64,000 bases of DNA from Streptomyces cadmiisoli (GTDB lineage Bacteria; Actinomycetota; Actinomycetes; Streptomycetales; Streptomycetaceae), in contig NZ_CP030073.1 of NCBI RefSeq assembly GCF_003261055.1, forward strand, positions 2,108,001-2,172,000. The letters are read 5' to 3'. Shown one piece after another: positions 7,002 through 15,268 of this stretch. Below the pieces are notes generated by a model. That model was not told the DNA's origin, did not search any database, and saw nothing but the letters and a program-made list of their open reading frames with translations. How positions within the stretch are numbered: the stretch's first letter is position 1; every line of letters begins with the position of its first letter. The translations under genes were made by a program, and so were the position numbers.

Positions 7002-9680
7002 CTAGCCCTCCAGCTCCGCCAGCCCCTGCCGGGCCCGCGTCGCGAGCCCGTCCGCGCCGCACGAGCGGGCCAGGGTCAGTCCCCGGTTCAGCTCGGCGGC
7101 GGAGCGGGCGACCAGTCCGTACTCGATACGGGCCGCGGCGTGCTCGTACTGGCAGGGCGAGGCCTCCAGATAGGTGGCCGCCTGGGCGGCCAGCCGCACC
7201 TTGCGCTGCCCGGTCTCCAGTGCGGCGGCGCAGCGCAGGGCCTCCCCGATGGCGGTGTCGGTGCCGAACCGCTCGGCCTGGCGGCGGGCGTCGGTGGCCA
7301 GGCGACCGGCCCGGACCGGGTCCTCGCCGGCGAGCGCGACCGCGAGGTCGACACTCCACGGAGCCAGTACCGGGTTGTGCCCGCCGCGGGCCGCCGCCGC
7401 CTTCTCCGCCGCCTCCAGCTCGTTGATGCCTTCCTCGGTGCGGCCCGCGGCGAGCAGCAGCCGGCCGCGCACGGAGCGGGTGTCGGGCAGCACGATGGTG
7501 GACGGGTACGGCGGGGTGAAGCCGTAGTTCTCGGCCGTGGCCCAGGCCTCCTCGACATGGCCGCGGGCCAGCAGGGTGTCGATCAGACCGCAGGTCGCCG
7601 ACCAGTACAGGGGCAGTCCCCGGCCCACGCGCTCGGCGAGCCGCAGCGACTCGCGCAGCACCGTCTCGGCGTCCTTGAGGCGCCCCTGCCGGCGGAAGGC
7701 GAGGCCGAGGAAGGCGTTGGCCAGGGCCAGATGGCCGCCGCTCCAGCCGGCTGTGGTGTAGGTGCGCAGGGCCTCGGCGAAGAGGTTCTCGGCGCGGTCG
7801 AGCCGGTCGGCGTAGGCGTAGGAACTGCCGAGCATCATCAGCAGTTCGACGCCCCACTCGGTGTCGGTCCAGCCCAGGCCCGGGGCGAGGCGGCCGTTGA
7901 CGAGGGCGCGGTCGCACAGCTCGACGACCTCCTCGGCGTTCTCGCCGTGGGTCATGGCGTCGAAGCCGCGCAGGATGAGCAGGGCGCGTTCGGAGTTGTC
8001 CCGGCCGGTGCAGGTGCGCGCGAGGTCGGCGAGGCGTTCGGAGCGGCCGGGGGTCGCGGCCTCTCCGGCGTGGATGCCCTCCCACATGTACTGCACGGCG
8101 CGCAGCCGCATCCGGGCCGGCCCCTCCTCGTGCCGGGCGGCCTCCGCCTCGACCGTGCGGACGGCCTGTTCCAGCTGGTCGTTGTGGAGCAGGGCCTGGG
8201 AGAGCCGGAAGACGGCGTCGACGCGGGCGGGCCCGTCGAGGCCGGGCATGGCGAGCGCGGTCTGGAGGTGCCCGATGGTGGTGGCGGGCGCGGTCAGCAG
8301 GGTGGCGCAGCCCAGTTCGTAGAGCACGCGCGCGTGGGCGTCGGGCCGGGGCGGCTCCTCGAGGGCTCGTTCCAGGCAGCGGCGGGCCGCGTCGGGGGCG
8401 CCGACCGCCAGGTGTTCGCGGGCGGCGTCACGCAGTTGGTCGACGAGTTCGGCGTCGTCGTCCGGGTGGACCTGGAGGAGGTGGCGGGAGGCGGCCGCGG
8501 CGCCGAGCCCGGAGTCGGTGACGATCCGGGCGGCGATGCCGTGCATGGCGGTGCGCAGGGCGTCGGGGATCGAGTTGTAGACGGCGGTGGCGATCAGCGG
8601 GTGGACGAACTCCAGATCGCCGCCGTCGGGCCGGCCGTGCGCCTGGGCGGGGGCGGTGAGGATACGGGCGCTGCGCAGCAGGGCGGCGCAGCGCGCGGCG
8701 TCGTCGTGGCCCATGGTGGCGAGCTGGGCCACCAGGTCGACGGAGATTGCGGTGCCGAGGATGGCGGCCGCCCAGGCGAACCGGGTGGCGTCGATGCCGA
8801 GCCCCTCCAGCCGGGCGACCAGGCCGCCGCCGCGGGCCGAGCGGTTCAGGGCGCGCAGTTCCCCGGCCGAGTTCTCGGTCGGCTCCAGCTCGCTGTCGCG
8901 CACCTTGGCGAGGAGTTCGACGGTCTCGTACGGGTTGCCGCCGGTGACGGCCCACACCTCGCGGCAGAACGGGGCATCGGCGTGGGCGCCGATGGTGGCG
9001 CGGGTGATGCCGGCGGTGGCGCCCGGGGTCAGGGCGCTCAGCGTGTTCTCGGGCCGTCCCGCGGCGGCGGACACCGTGTCCAGATGGCGGGCGCTCTCTC
9101 CGGTGGCCTCGCCCGGCCGGCGGGCGACCACGACCAGCACGGACAGATCGTCCAGGCGCTCGGCGAACGCGGCGAGCCAGTGCAGGGTCTCCTGGTCGGC
9201 CCAGTGGGCGTCGTCGATCAGCAGGACCAGCGGCCAGTCCCGCTTGGCCAGCCGGCGCACCGCGGCGACCAGGCCGTCGCACACGCCCTGCGGGTCCGGC
9301 TGCCGCCCGCCGGGGTCGGCTATCCCGAGGGCGGGGCCGGCGACGTCGTACCAGTCGCCGAGGTACTCGCGGGCCTCCTCCGGCAGCAGCGACACGAGGG
9401 CGGGCTGGAGCAGTTGCCGTACCACGTTGAAGGGGACGGACCTGAGGGTCTCGCCGCCGCGGGCCGACCACACGGTGCAGCCGCGGTCCTCGGCGATGCG
9501 GCGGGTCTCGGCGAGCAGCGCGGTCTTGCCGAGCCCGGCCTCGCCCCGGAACACCAGCAGGCCGCCCGAGGACGAGCCGTCGGCGCACAGGGCGTCGACC
9601 GCCCGGACGACGACGGCGACCTCCTCGTCGCGCTCCCACAGGGAATCCGAGGTGGCCGCGGCCGGCCCTGCCTCCGTCAT
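7002..9680 (-). CDS. Large LuxR-type (LAL) AAA ATPase regulator lacking the C-terminal HTH
   Basis: An 892-residue protein built like the LAL (MalT-type) regulators. It has an N-terminal AAA domain with Walker A GEAGLGKT (about residue 44) and Walker B LVLLIDDAHWAD (about residue 142), followed by a long TPR-like helical region. LAL regulators normally end in a LuxR helix-turn-helix of about 65 residues. Here the protein stops at RARQGLAELEG, where that domain would begin, and only 58 bp remain before pcaL, so no shifted frame can supply it. It may act as a signalling ATPase or co-regulator, or be a natural truncation. The ATG at 9680 begins MTEAGPAAAT. The convergent pcaL ends close by. Confidence 0.8.
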   Translation of the reverse strand: MTEAGPAAATSDSLWERDEEVAVVVRAVDALCADGSSSGGLLVFRGEAGLGKTALLAETRRIAEDRGCTVWSARGGETLRSVPFNVVRQLLQPALVSLLPEEAREYLGDWYDVAGPALGIADPGGRQPDPQGVCDGLVAAVRRLAKRDWPLVLLIDDAHWADQETLHWLAAFAERLDDLSVLVVVARRPGEATGESARHLDTVSAAAGRPENTLSALTPGATAGITRATIGAHADAPFCREVWAVTGGNPYETVELLAKVRDSELEPTENSAGELRALNRSARGGGLVARLEGLGIDATRFAWAAAILGTAISVDLVAQLATMGHDDAARCAALLRSARILTAPAQAHGRPDGGDLEFVHPLIATAVYNSIPDALRTAMHGIAARIVTDSGLGAAAASRHLLQVHPDDDAELVDQLRDAAREHLAVGAPDAARRCLERALEEPPRPDAHARVLYELGCATLLTAPATTIGHLQTALAMPGLDGPARVDAVFRLSQALLHNDQLEQAVRTVEAEAARHEEGPARMRLRAVQYMWEGIHAGEAATPGRSERLADLARTCTGRDNSERALLILRGFDAMTHGENAEEVVELCDRALVNGRLAPGLGWTDTEWGVELLMMLGSSYAYADRLDRAENLFAEALRTYTTAGWSGGHLALANAFLGLAFRRQGRLKDAETVLRESLRLAERVGRGLPLYWSATCGLIDTLLARGHVEEAWATAENYGFTPPYPSTIVLPDTRSVRGRLLLAAGRTEEGINELEAAEKAAAARGGHNPVLAPWSVDLAVALAGEDPVRAGRLATDARRQAERFGTDTAIGEALRCAAALETGQRKVRLAAQAATYLEASPCQYEHAAARIEYGLVARSAAELNRGLTLARSCGADGLATRARQGLAELEG

Positions 9681-9837
9681 CCCGCTACCTCCCGAAGTCG
9701 CCCGAACGACGTACAGGGCGAGAGTAGTCCTCCGGGCGCCGCCGCGGTGACCGTACCGGCAGGCCGTTGCCGTGTCGCGTGAAGTGGGTGTACGAGGGCG
9801 ACACCGTGGTGTCCTTCGGCAGGCCTCGTGAAAGTAA

Positions 9838-9866
9838 TTGACAGTCACCTGCCGTGAAATGACGCT
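9838..9866 (+). promoter_or_regulatory. Candidate vegetative promoter for the symporter-anmK pair
   Basis: TTGACA at 9838-9843, a 17-bp spacer, then GACGCT at 9861-9866. The TTGACA is embedded in a small palindrome TGACAGTCA (9839-9847). The predicted leader is about 45 nt and carries a ribosome site GAGGTGG at 9908-9914 before the ATG at 9918. Confidence 0.45.
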
Positions 9867-9917
9867 GATTTTCCGAACCCGCGGTATCCCGGTACCGCCC
9901 AGTGAACGAGGTGGATC

Positions 9918-11222
9918 ATGAGCGCTCCCGCGCAGCGTCCGGCCACGGCCGGCGCCCGGCCCGAGCGGTCCCGCCGGGCACTGGTGGCGGGGTCGGTGGG
10001 CAACTTCATCGAGTGGTACGAGTTCGGCGTCTACGGCTACTTCGCCACGATCATCGCGGCGCGCTTCTTCACCCCCGAGGGGGGCAGTGAGGTCGAGGCG
10101 CTGGTGAAGACGTACGCGTCGTTCGCCCTGGCGTTCTTCTTCCGGCCCGTCGGCGCGGCGCTGTTCGGGCGGCTCGGCGACCGGATCGGCAGACGACCGG
10201 TGCTGATCCTGGTGATCGGTCTGATGACCGGCGCGACCACGCTGATCGGCGCACTGCCGACGTACGACACGGTCGGCGCCCTCGCCCCCTGGCTGCTGAC
10301 CTTCCTGAGGATCCTCCAGGGCCTGTCCGCGGGCGGCGAGTTCGGCGGGGCGGTGGCGGTGATGACGGAGTTCGCCCCGCCGGGGCGGCGCGGACTGTAC
10401 GGGTCCTGGCAGTCGTTCACGGTGGCGCTCGGACTGCTGGGCGGTGCGGGCGCGGCGGCACTGCTGGCCACGGTGCTGACGGAGGCCCAGCTGGCCGACT
10501 GGGGATGGCGGCTGCCGTTCCTGCTGACGCTGCCGATGGGACTGGGCGCGCTGTGGCTCAGGCTGAGGCTGGAGGAGACGCCCGCCTTCAGCCGGGAGCG
10601 GGCGCTGGAGCGGCACAGCCCGCCGACGGGCGAGGTGGTGCGGGCCGTCGCGCTGGGCGCGGGGCGCATCATGGGCTGGGCGGCGGCCGGGTACACCTTC
10701 CTGGTCGTGCTGCCGTCCTATCTCCAGAGCACGCTCGACGCCACCTTCCAGCAGGCGCTGATCGCCACGGTGCTGGCCAATCTGGGCTTCGCGGCCACCA
10801 TCGTCCCGGCCGGACTGCTCAGCGACCGGGTGGGGCGGCGGCCCGTGATGCTGTCGGGTGCGCTGCTCGTGGTGGTCCTCGCCGTCCCGCTGCTGAACCT
10901 CCTTCAGGATCCCGGGGTGTCGAACGCGGTCAAGGGGGCGGCGGTGTTCGCCGCGGGCGCGGTCGTCGGACTCATGGCGGGCCCCGGACCGGCGATGCTG
11001 TCGGAGATGTTCCCGACGACCGTGCGCTACACCGGGCTGGGACTCGCCTACGCCCTGTCCAATGCCGTGTTCTCGGGCTGTGCCGGGCTCATCATCACCG
11101 AGACCGTCGAACGGACCGGGAACGTGGACATCCCCGCGTACTACGCGGCGGCGACCTGCGCGGTGAGCGTGCTGGCCCTCGCGGCGGCACCCGCGAGAGG
11201 CGGCAAGAGGAAGGCGGGTTGA
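9918..11222 (+). CDS. MFS transporter, metabolite:H+ symporter family
   Basis: A 434-residue, 12-helix transporter of the MHS subfamily (KgtP, ShiA, ProP relatives). Hallmarks are FIEWYEFGVYGYF in helix 1, the loop 2-3 signature GRLGDRIGRRPV and LRILQGLSAGGEFGG in helix 4. Members import small organic acids, sugar acids or osmolytes with protons. The stop lies 4 bp before the ATG of anmK, so the two are co-transcribed. This suggests uptake of a cell-wall-derived muramic compound, though the fold does not reveal the substrate. The ATG at 9918 has the ribosome site GAGGTGG. Confidence 0.88.
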   Translation: MSAPAQRPATAGARPERSRRALVAGSVGNFIEWYEFGVYGYFATIIAARFFTPEGGSEVEALVKTYASFALAFFFRPVGAALFGRLGDRIGRRPVLILVIGLMTGATTLIGALPTYDTVGALAPWLLTFLRILQGLSAGGEFGGAVAVMTEFAPPGRRGLYGSWQSFTVALGLLGGAGAAALLATVLTEAQLADWGWRLPFLLTLPMGLGALWLRLRLEETPAFSRERALERHSPPTGEVVRAVALGAGRIMGWAAAGYTFLVVLPSYLQSTLDATFQQALIATVLANLGFAATIVPAGLLSDRVGRRPVMLSGALLVVVLAVPLLNLLQDPGVSNAVKGAAVFAAGAVVGLMAGPGPAMLSEMFPTTVRYTGLGLAYALSNAVFSGCAGLIITETVERTGNVDIPAYYAAATCAVSVLALAAAPARGGKRKAG

Positions 11223-11226
11223 ACGG

Positions 11227-12381
11227 ATGCGGGTGATCGGGCTGATGTCCGGTACGTCGTACGACGCCATCGACGCCGCGGCGGCCGATCTCGGCCTCGT
11301 CGGCGACGGCCTCGTGCTGAGGCCGCTCGGCATGGTCAGCGAGCGGTACGACGACGAGCTGCGGGCCTCGCTCGCGGTGGCGCTGCCGCCGGGGACCGTC
11401 CCGATGGCCGAGGTGTGCCGGCTGGACACCCGGATCGGACGGGCCTTCGCCGCGGCGGCCGTCCGGGCCGACCGCGAACTGTGCTCCGGGCAGGCGGAGT
11501 TGGTGGCCTCGCACGGGCAGACCGTGTACCACTGGGTCGATCGGGGGAAGGTGCACGGCACGCTGCAGCTCGGTCAGCCCGCGTGGATCGCCGAGGCGAC
11601 CGGGCTGCCCGTGGTCGCCGACTTCCGGCCCCGGGACATCGCCGCCGGGGGGCAGGGGGCACCCCTGGTGAGCCTGGTCGACCTGCTGTGGCTGCGCGGA
11701 CGGCCGGGCACACCGGTCGCCCTCAACCTCGGCGGGATCGCCAACCTCACCGCGCCCGACGGGACCGCCTTCGACACGGGCCCGGCGTGCGCGCTGATCG
11801 ACGCGGCGGCGCACGGGTTCAGCGGCGGCCGGCTGGCGTACGACCTGGACGGCGCCCTGGCCGCGCGCGGTCACGTCCATCAGGAACTGCTGGACCGGCT
11901 GCTGGCCGATCCGTACTACGCGCTGCCCGCGCCGAAGACGACCGGCAAGGAGCTGTTCCACATCGGGTACCTGCACCAGGCGCTGGCGGGCCTCGGCACC
12001 CTGCCGGCCGAGGACGTGATCGCGACACTGACCGGGCTGACCGCCCGCACGGTGGCCGACGCGGTACGGGCGACGGGCGGCACGGAGGTGATCGCGTCCG
12101 GCGGGGGCATCCGCAACCCGGTGCTGATGCGGATGCTCGGTGACGCGCTGCCGGGGGTGGCCGTGCGTACCTCCGACGAGCTGGGGCTGCCCGCCCAGGC
12201 GAAGGAGGCGTACGCCTTCGCGGTACTGGGGTTCCTGACGGCGCACGGCCTTCCCGGTACGGTGCCGGCGAGCACGGGGGCCCGGCATCCGAGCGTGCTG
12301 GGGTCGGTGACACCGGGGCGGGGCGGGCTGCGGCTGCCCCCGCCGGCCGAACGGGCGCCGGTGCGGCTGGTGCTGGAGTGA
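11227..12381 (+). CDS. anmK: Anhydro-N-acetylmuramic acid kinase
   Basis: A 384-residue sugar kinase that converts 1,6-anhydro-MurNAc and ATP to MurNAc-6-phosphate during murein recycling. The N-terminus MRVIGLMSGTSYDAID, the block ASHGQTVYH, the FRPRDIAAGGQGAPL loop and VALNLGGIANLT are diagnostic of AnmK. The gene follows the MHS transporter by 4 bp. No MurQ etherase or NagZ gene is adjacent, so the product must be handled elsewhere. The gene looks complete and is in the expected size range. Confidence 0.93.
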   Translation: MRVIGLMSGTSYDAIDAAAADLGLVGDGLVLRPLGMVSERYDDELRASLAVALPPGTVPMAEVCRLDTRIGRAFAAAAVRADRELCSGQAELVASHGQTVYHWVDRGKVHGTLQLGQPAWIAEATGLPVVADFRPRDIAAGGQGAPLVSLVDLLWLRGRPGTPVALNLGGIANLTAPDGTAFDTGPACALIDAAAHGFSGGRLAYDLDGALAARGHVHQELLDRLLADPYYALPAPKTTGKELFHIGYLHQALAGLGTLPAEDVIATLTGLTARTVADAVRATGGTEVIASGGGIRNPVLMRMLGDALPGVAVRTSDELGLPAQAKEAYAFAVLGFLTAHGLPGTVPASTGARHPSVLGSVTPGRGGLRLPPPAERAPVRLVLE

Positions 12382-12457
12382 CCGGGGCACCGGACCGGAC
12401 GGCGACGGAACACGGCCCTCTCATCCCGCTTTCACCGACGCCTCTTACGGTGGGGGC

Positions 12458-13450
12458 ATGACGCAGGAGACTCCTCCCGGGTGGTACCCCGACCCGGGGC
12501 AGACAAGTGACGGTCCCGCCAGCGAGCGCTGGTGGGACGGCAGGGCATGGACGGACCGGACCCGTCCCGTGGGGCCGGCCGCCGCCTGGGGTCCCCCGGT
12601 GGGGCCGCCCACCGTCGACGCGGCGCAGCAGCAGACGGTGTTCCCGGGGCACATCGGCTATCCGGGACAACCGCCCCAGCCCCCTGCCGCCCCGCGGCGG
12701 GGTCTGCGCGCGGGCATCGCGGTCACGGCGGCCGCCGTGGTCCTCGCCTGCATCGGTGTCGGCGTCTACGCGCTGACCGACGACGAAGGCGGCACGGACC
12801 GGGCCGGTACGCAGCAGGGCCAGGACCGCAGCGGTCCGCCCGAGGGTCCCTTCGGCGACTCGGGCGGCTCCGGCGGCGGCCGGTCGCCCGGGCCGGAGGA
12901 GTCCGGGCCGCCCAAGGTCGAGGGCGGCGGGACCGTGTCCGACGTGGTCAACGGGATCAGCCTGCCGGTGCCGGAGGGCTGGACCGGTGAGGCCTTCAGC
13001 GTGGGCGCGCAGCTCAGCTCGCAGGACACCTACGACTGCCCCGGCGACACCGCCAAGTCCTGCGCCAAGGGCGGGGCCTACTCGGCGCCCGCCCAGGTGC
13101 TGCGCACCAAGGGCAGCACGCCGGAGCAGGTCGCCAAGGCCGACATCGCCGCGAACGCCGAGGAGTCCTACGGCGGCACGTCCTACGGCGGGATCACCTC
13201 GCACGAGGTGCTGGAGTCCAAGGCGGTGACGGTGGCCGGGCAGAAGGGCTACCTGGTCCGCTGGAAGGCGGTCACCAGCAAGGGCGCCGACGGCTATGTC
13301 CAGTCGCTCGCGTTTCCCTCGCCCGCCGACCCGGACCATCTGGTCCTGGTCCGCTTCGGGGTGGACGCCGACCAGAAGGTGAGCGTCATCGACGACATCA
13401 CCGAGGGCATCGAGGTGTCGTCCGGCGGCGGGAACGGACGCAGCGTCTGA
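12458..13450 (+). CDS. DUF2510 membrane-anchored protein of unknown function
   Basis: A 330-residue protein with an N-terminal DUF2510 module (about residues 6-40, PPGWYPDPG and WWDGRAWTD). This is a short Trp-rich motif common at the cytoplasmic N-terminus of actinobacterial membrane proteins. A single transmembrane helix follows (about residues 82-105, AGIAVTAAAVVLACIGVGV), then a Gly/Pro/Ser-rich linker and an exposed C-terminal domain (about 160-325) that I do not recognise. Two cysteines in that domain (DTYDCPGDTAKSCAKG) could form a disulfide outside the cell. The orientation is inferred from the DUF2510 family. It ends before a strong bidirectional terminator. Confidence 0.75.
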   Translation: MTQETPPGWYPDPGQTSDGPASERWWDGRAWTDRTRPVGPAAAWGPPVGPPTVDAAQQQTVFPGHIGYPGQPPQPPAAPRRGLRAGIAVTAAAVVLACIGVGVYALTDDEGGTDRAGTQQGQDRSGPPEGPFGDSGGSGGGRSPGPEESGPPKVEGGGTVSDVVNGISLPVPEGWTGEAFSVGAQLSSQDTYDCPGDTAKSCAKGGAYSAPAQVLRTKGSTPEQVAKADIAANAEESYGGTSYGGITSHEVLESKAVTVAGQKGYLVRWKAVTSKGADGYVQSLAFPSPADPDHLVLVRFGVDADQKVSVIDDITEGIEVSSGGGNGRSV

Positions 13451-13500
13451 CACCGCCGCGCGGAGCGCCGGGCCGCGGCCCGGCGCCCGCCGGACACCGG

Positions 13501-13545
13501 TCGGCCGGGTGGGCCCCTCCTGAACGGAGGGGCCCACCCGGCCGA
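13501..13545. terminator. Strong bidirectional hairpin between convergent genes
   Basis: A perfect 20-bp stem (13501-13520 with 13526-13545) around the loop TGAAC. It lies between the end of the DUF2510 gene and the end of the TetR gene and can stop transcription from both sides. It lacks a U-tract, which is usual in Streptomyces. Confidence 0.8.
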
Positions 13546-13624
13546 GGGGGCGCGCCGCCCCCGTCCCCACGGTGCGGCGCCGGCAGGCCGGCCGTCCAGT
13601 CATCCCGTGGACGGCGGCCTGGTC

Positions 13625-14239
13625 TCAGGTGAGGCCGAGTGCCGGCAGCACGGCGGCCTCCAGGAAGCAGAGCAGGTAGTCCTCGTCGGCTTCCTTGCCC
13701 TCCAGGACCGGCCGGATGCGCAGGACGCCGAGGATCTGCGCCGGTACGCACTCCAGCGCCGGGTGGTCGGCACGGACCTCCCCGCGCTCCACCCCGCGCT
13801 GCAGGATGTTCCTGATCGCGGCGACGTCCGGTTCCACCAGCGCCTCACGCAGTGCCTGGGCGAGTTCCCGGTCCTCGACCACGGCGTGGCCGAGCGCCTG
13901 GAGCAGCGGGCTGTCGCGGCGCGACCAGTCCCCCGCGGCCCGCGCGACCTGGCGCAGGTCCTCGGCCAGCGAGCCGGTGTCGATGTCGGCGAACCGCACC
14001 CGGCGGTTGGAGCGCAGTGCCGCCGCCACGAACTGGGGCTTGGTCTTCCACTGCCGGTACAGAGTGGACTTGCTGCACCGCGTGCTGGCGGCGACGGCGT
14101 CCATGGTCACGGCGTCGTACCCGCACTGGCGGATCTGGTCCAGCACGGCGTCGAAGAACTCCTGCTCACGCTCCGGCGTCAGCTTGGAGCGGCGCGAGGC
14201 GCCGACCGTCTCCGGTCGGTCCGCGGCCTGCGACGTCAT
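13625..14239 (-). CDS. TetR-family transcriptional regulator
   Basis: A 204-residue regulator. The N-terminal HTH (about residues 22-68) contains YDAVTMDAVAASTRCSKSTLYRQWKTK, with the usual S-x-x-TLYRxW recognition helix. The C-terminal ligand domain gives no specificity clue. The ATG at 14239 was chosen because an upstream extension would run through the repeat array. It is divergent from the PAP2-DMT gene pair. The 230-bp intergenic region holds seven 16-bp repeats that most likely are its binding sites. The ligand is unknown. A lipid or membrane stress signal would fit the neighbours but is speculative. Confidence 0.88.
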   Translation of the reverse strand: MTSQAADRPETVGASRRSKLTPEREQEFFDAVLDQIRQCGYDAVTMDAVAASTRCSKSTLYRQWKTKPQFVAAALRSNRRVRFADIDTGSLAEDLRQVARAAGDWSRRDSPLLQALGHAVVEDRELAQALREALVEPDVAAIRNILQRGVERGEVRADHPALECVPAQILGVLRIRPVLEGKEADEDYLLCFLEAAVLPALGLT

Positions 14240-14301
14240 GGGCTTCGTCTCCTCGCTCCCGTCCGGCGGCCAAAGGGCCCGTCCTCCAGTGTGATCCACC
14301 T

Positions 14302-14406
14302 TATCGGTACTCCAGTGTACCGGTACTCGTACGTATCGGTACACTCCCGTATCGGTACACACTCGTATCGGTACACTCCCGTATCGGTACAGACGCGTTT
14401 CGGTAC
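14302..14406. repeat. Seven iterons with an exact 16-bp period
   Basis: The 9-mer TATCGGTAC (variants TACCGGTAC and TTTCGGTAC) begins at 14302, 14318, 14334, 14350, 14366, 14382 and 14398, always 16 bp apart. A degenerate eighth unit may start at 14414. The linkers are also similar (often ACTCCCG). Each unit is a pseudo-palindrome (GTA-N4-TAC). The array spans most of the gap between the TetR gene and the PAP2 gene, which points to cooperative repressor binding. There are no unique spacers, so it is not a CRISPR. Confidence 0.9.
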
Positions 14407-14470
14407 AGCGCCGTGTCGATGACTTCGTCGTACCCACGACACGTAACACCGTCAGCGAAAGGGCCGGGGG

Positions 14471-15268
14471 ATGAATGCCCGCACCGAGCCTGCCGATCCG
14501 AAGACCGACGCGATAGCGCGGCCGCCGATCATCCGTGAGCTGCTGCTCGTCGCAGGGCTCTTCCTCGTCTACAAGGCAGGCCGGCTGCTGGCGACCGGCC
14601 ACACCGCCGAGGCCTTCCGCAACGCGCACCATGTCTGGGACCTGGAGCGAGCCCTGCGGCTGCCGAGCGAGGGCGGGGTGCAGTCCGTGCTGCTGCACGG
14701 CGAGTTCGCGGTGCACCTCGCGAACACCTATTACGTCAGTGTCCACTTCCCGGCCACCGCGGCCTTCCTGGTCTGGCTCTACCTGAGGCGCCCGCGGCAC
14801 TACGTCTGGGCGCGCCGGGCACTCGCGGCGCTCACCGCCGCCGCGCTGGTGCTGCACCTGGCGTTCCCGCTCGCTCCCCCGCGGATGCTCGCGGCGACGG
14901 GACTGGTGGACACGGGGCGGCTGTACGGCCCGTCGGTGTACGGGTCCCCGGAGACCGACCAGATGTCCAACCAGTTCGCCGCGATGCCCTCCCTGCACTT
15001 CGGCTGGGCACTGATGCTGGCGATCGGGCTGATCGTGCTCGGGCGGTCGCGGTGGCGATGGCTGTGGCTGCTGCACCCCCTGGTGACGCTGCTGGTGATC
15101 GTCGGCACGGCGAACCACTTCTGGCTGGACGCGCTCGTGGCGTCCGCACTGCTCGGCGGGGCGCTCGCGCTGATCCGCCCGCCGCGCGGGGCGGCTCGCG
15201 CCGTGCCCCGGGCGGCCGGCAACGCGGTGCCCGCCGAACAGCCGGTGCTCGTGGCGGCCGCCCGATGA
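14471..15268 (+). CDS. PAP2-superfamily membrane phosphatase
   Basis: A 265-residue integral membrane protein of the type-2 phosphatidic-acid phosphatase superfamily, in the subgroup related to inositolphosphotransferases. The conserved block MPSLHFGWALMLAIG (about residues 172-186) and TANHFWLDALVASALLGG (about 215-232) give the PSxH and HxxxD active-site motifs. About six transmembrane helices are visible. It presumably dephosphorylates or transfers a lipid-linked phosphate at the outer membrane face, substrate unknown. Its start is 64 bp from the iteron array, so it is a likely target of the TetR regulator. Its stop overlaps the next gene by ATGA. Confidence 0.82.
   Translation: MNARTEPADPKTDAIARPPIIRELLLVAGLFLVYKAGRLLATGHTAEAFRNAHHVWDLERALRLPSEGGVQSVLLHGEFAVHLANTYYVSVHFPATAAFLVWLYLRRPRHYVWARRALAALTAAALVLHLAFPLAPPRMLAATGLVDTGRLYGPSVYGSPETDQMSNQFAAMPSLHFGWALMLAIGLIVLGRSRWRWLWLLHPLVTLLVIVGTANHFWLDALVASALLGGALALIRPPRGAARAVPRAAGNAVPAEQPVLVAAAR

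Noticed and set aside
6738..9782. A 1014-codon plus-strand frame opposite the LAL-type ATPase gene.
   Set aside because: Low-complexity translation without motifs. The minus strand holds clear Walker motifs and typical codon bias.
9681..11561. Extending the LAL-type gene upstream to base 11561 on the minus strand, which the frame allows.
   Set aside because: The added part is Arg/Gln-rich without homology and runs opposite the symporter gene. The ATG at 9680 starts a normal N-terminus.
14302..14414. The 16-bp repeats read as a CRISPR array.
   Set aside because: Unit and linker are both conserved, no unique spacers of 25-40 bp exist and no cas gene is present.
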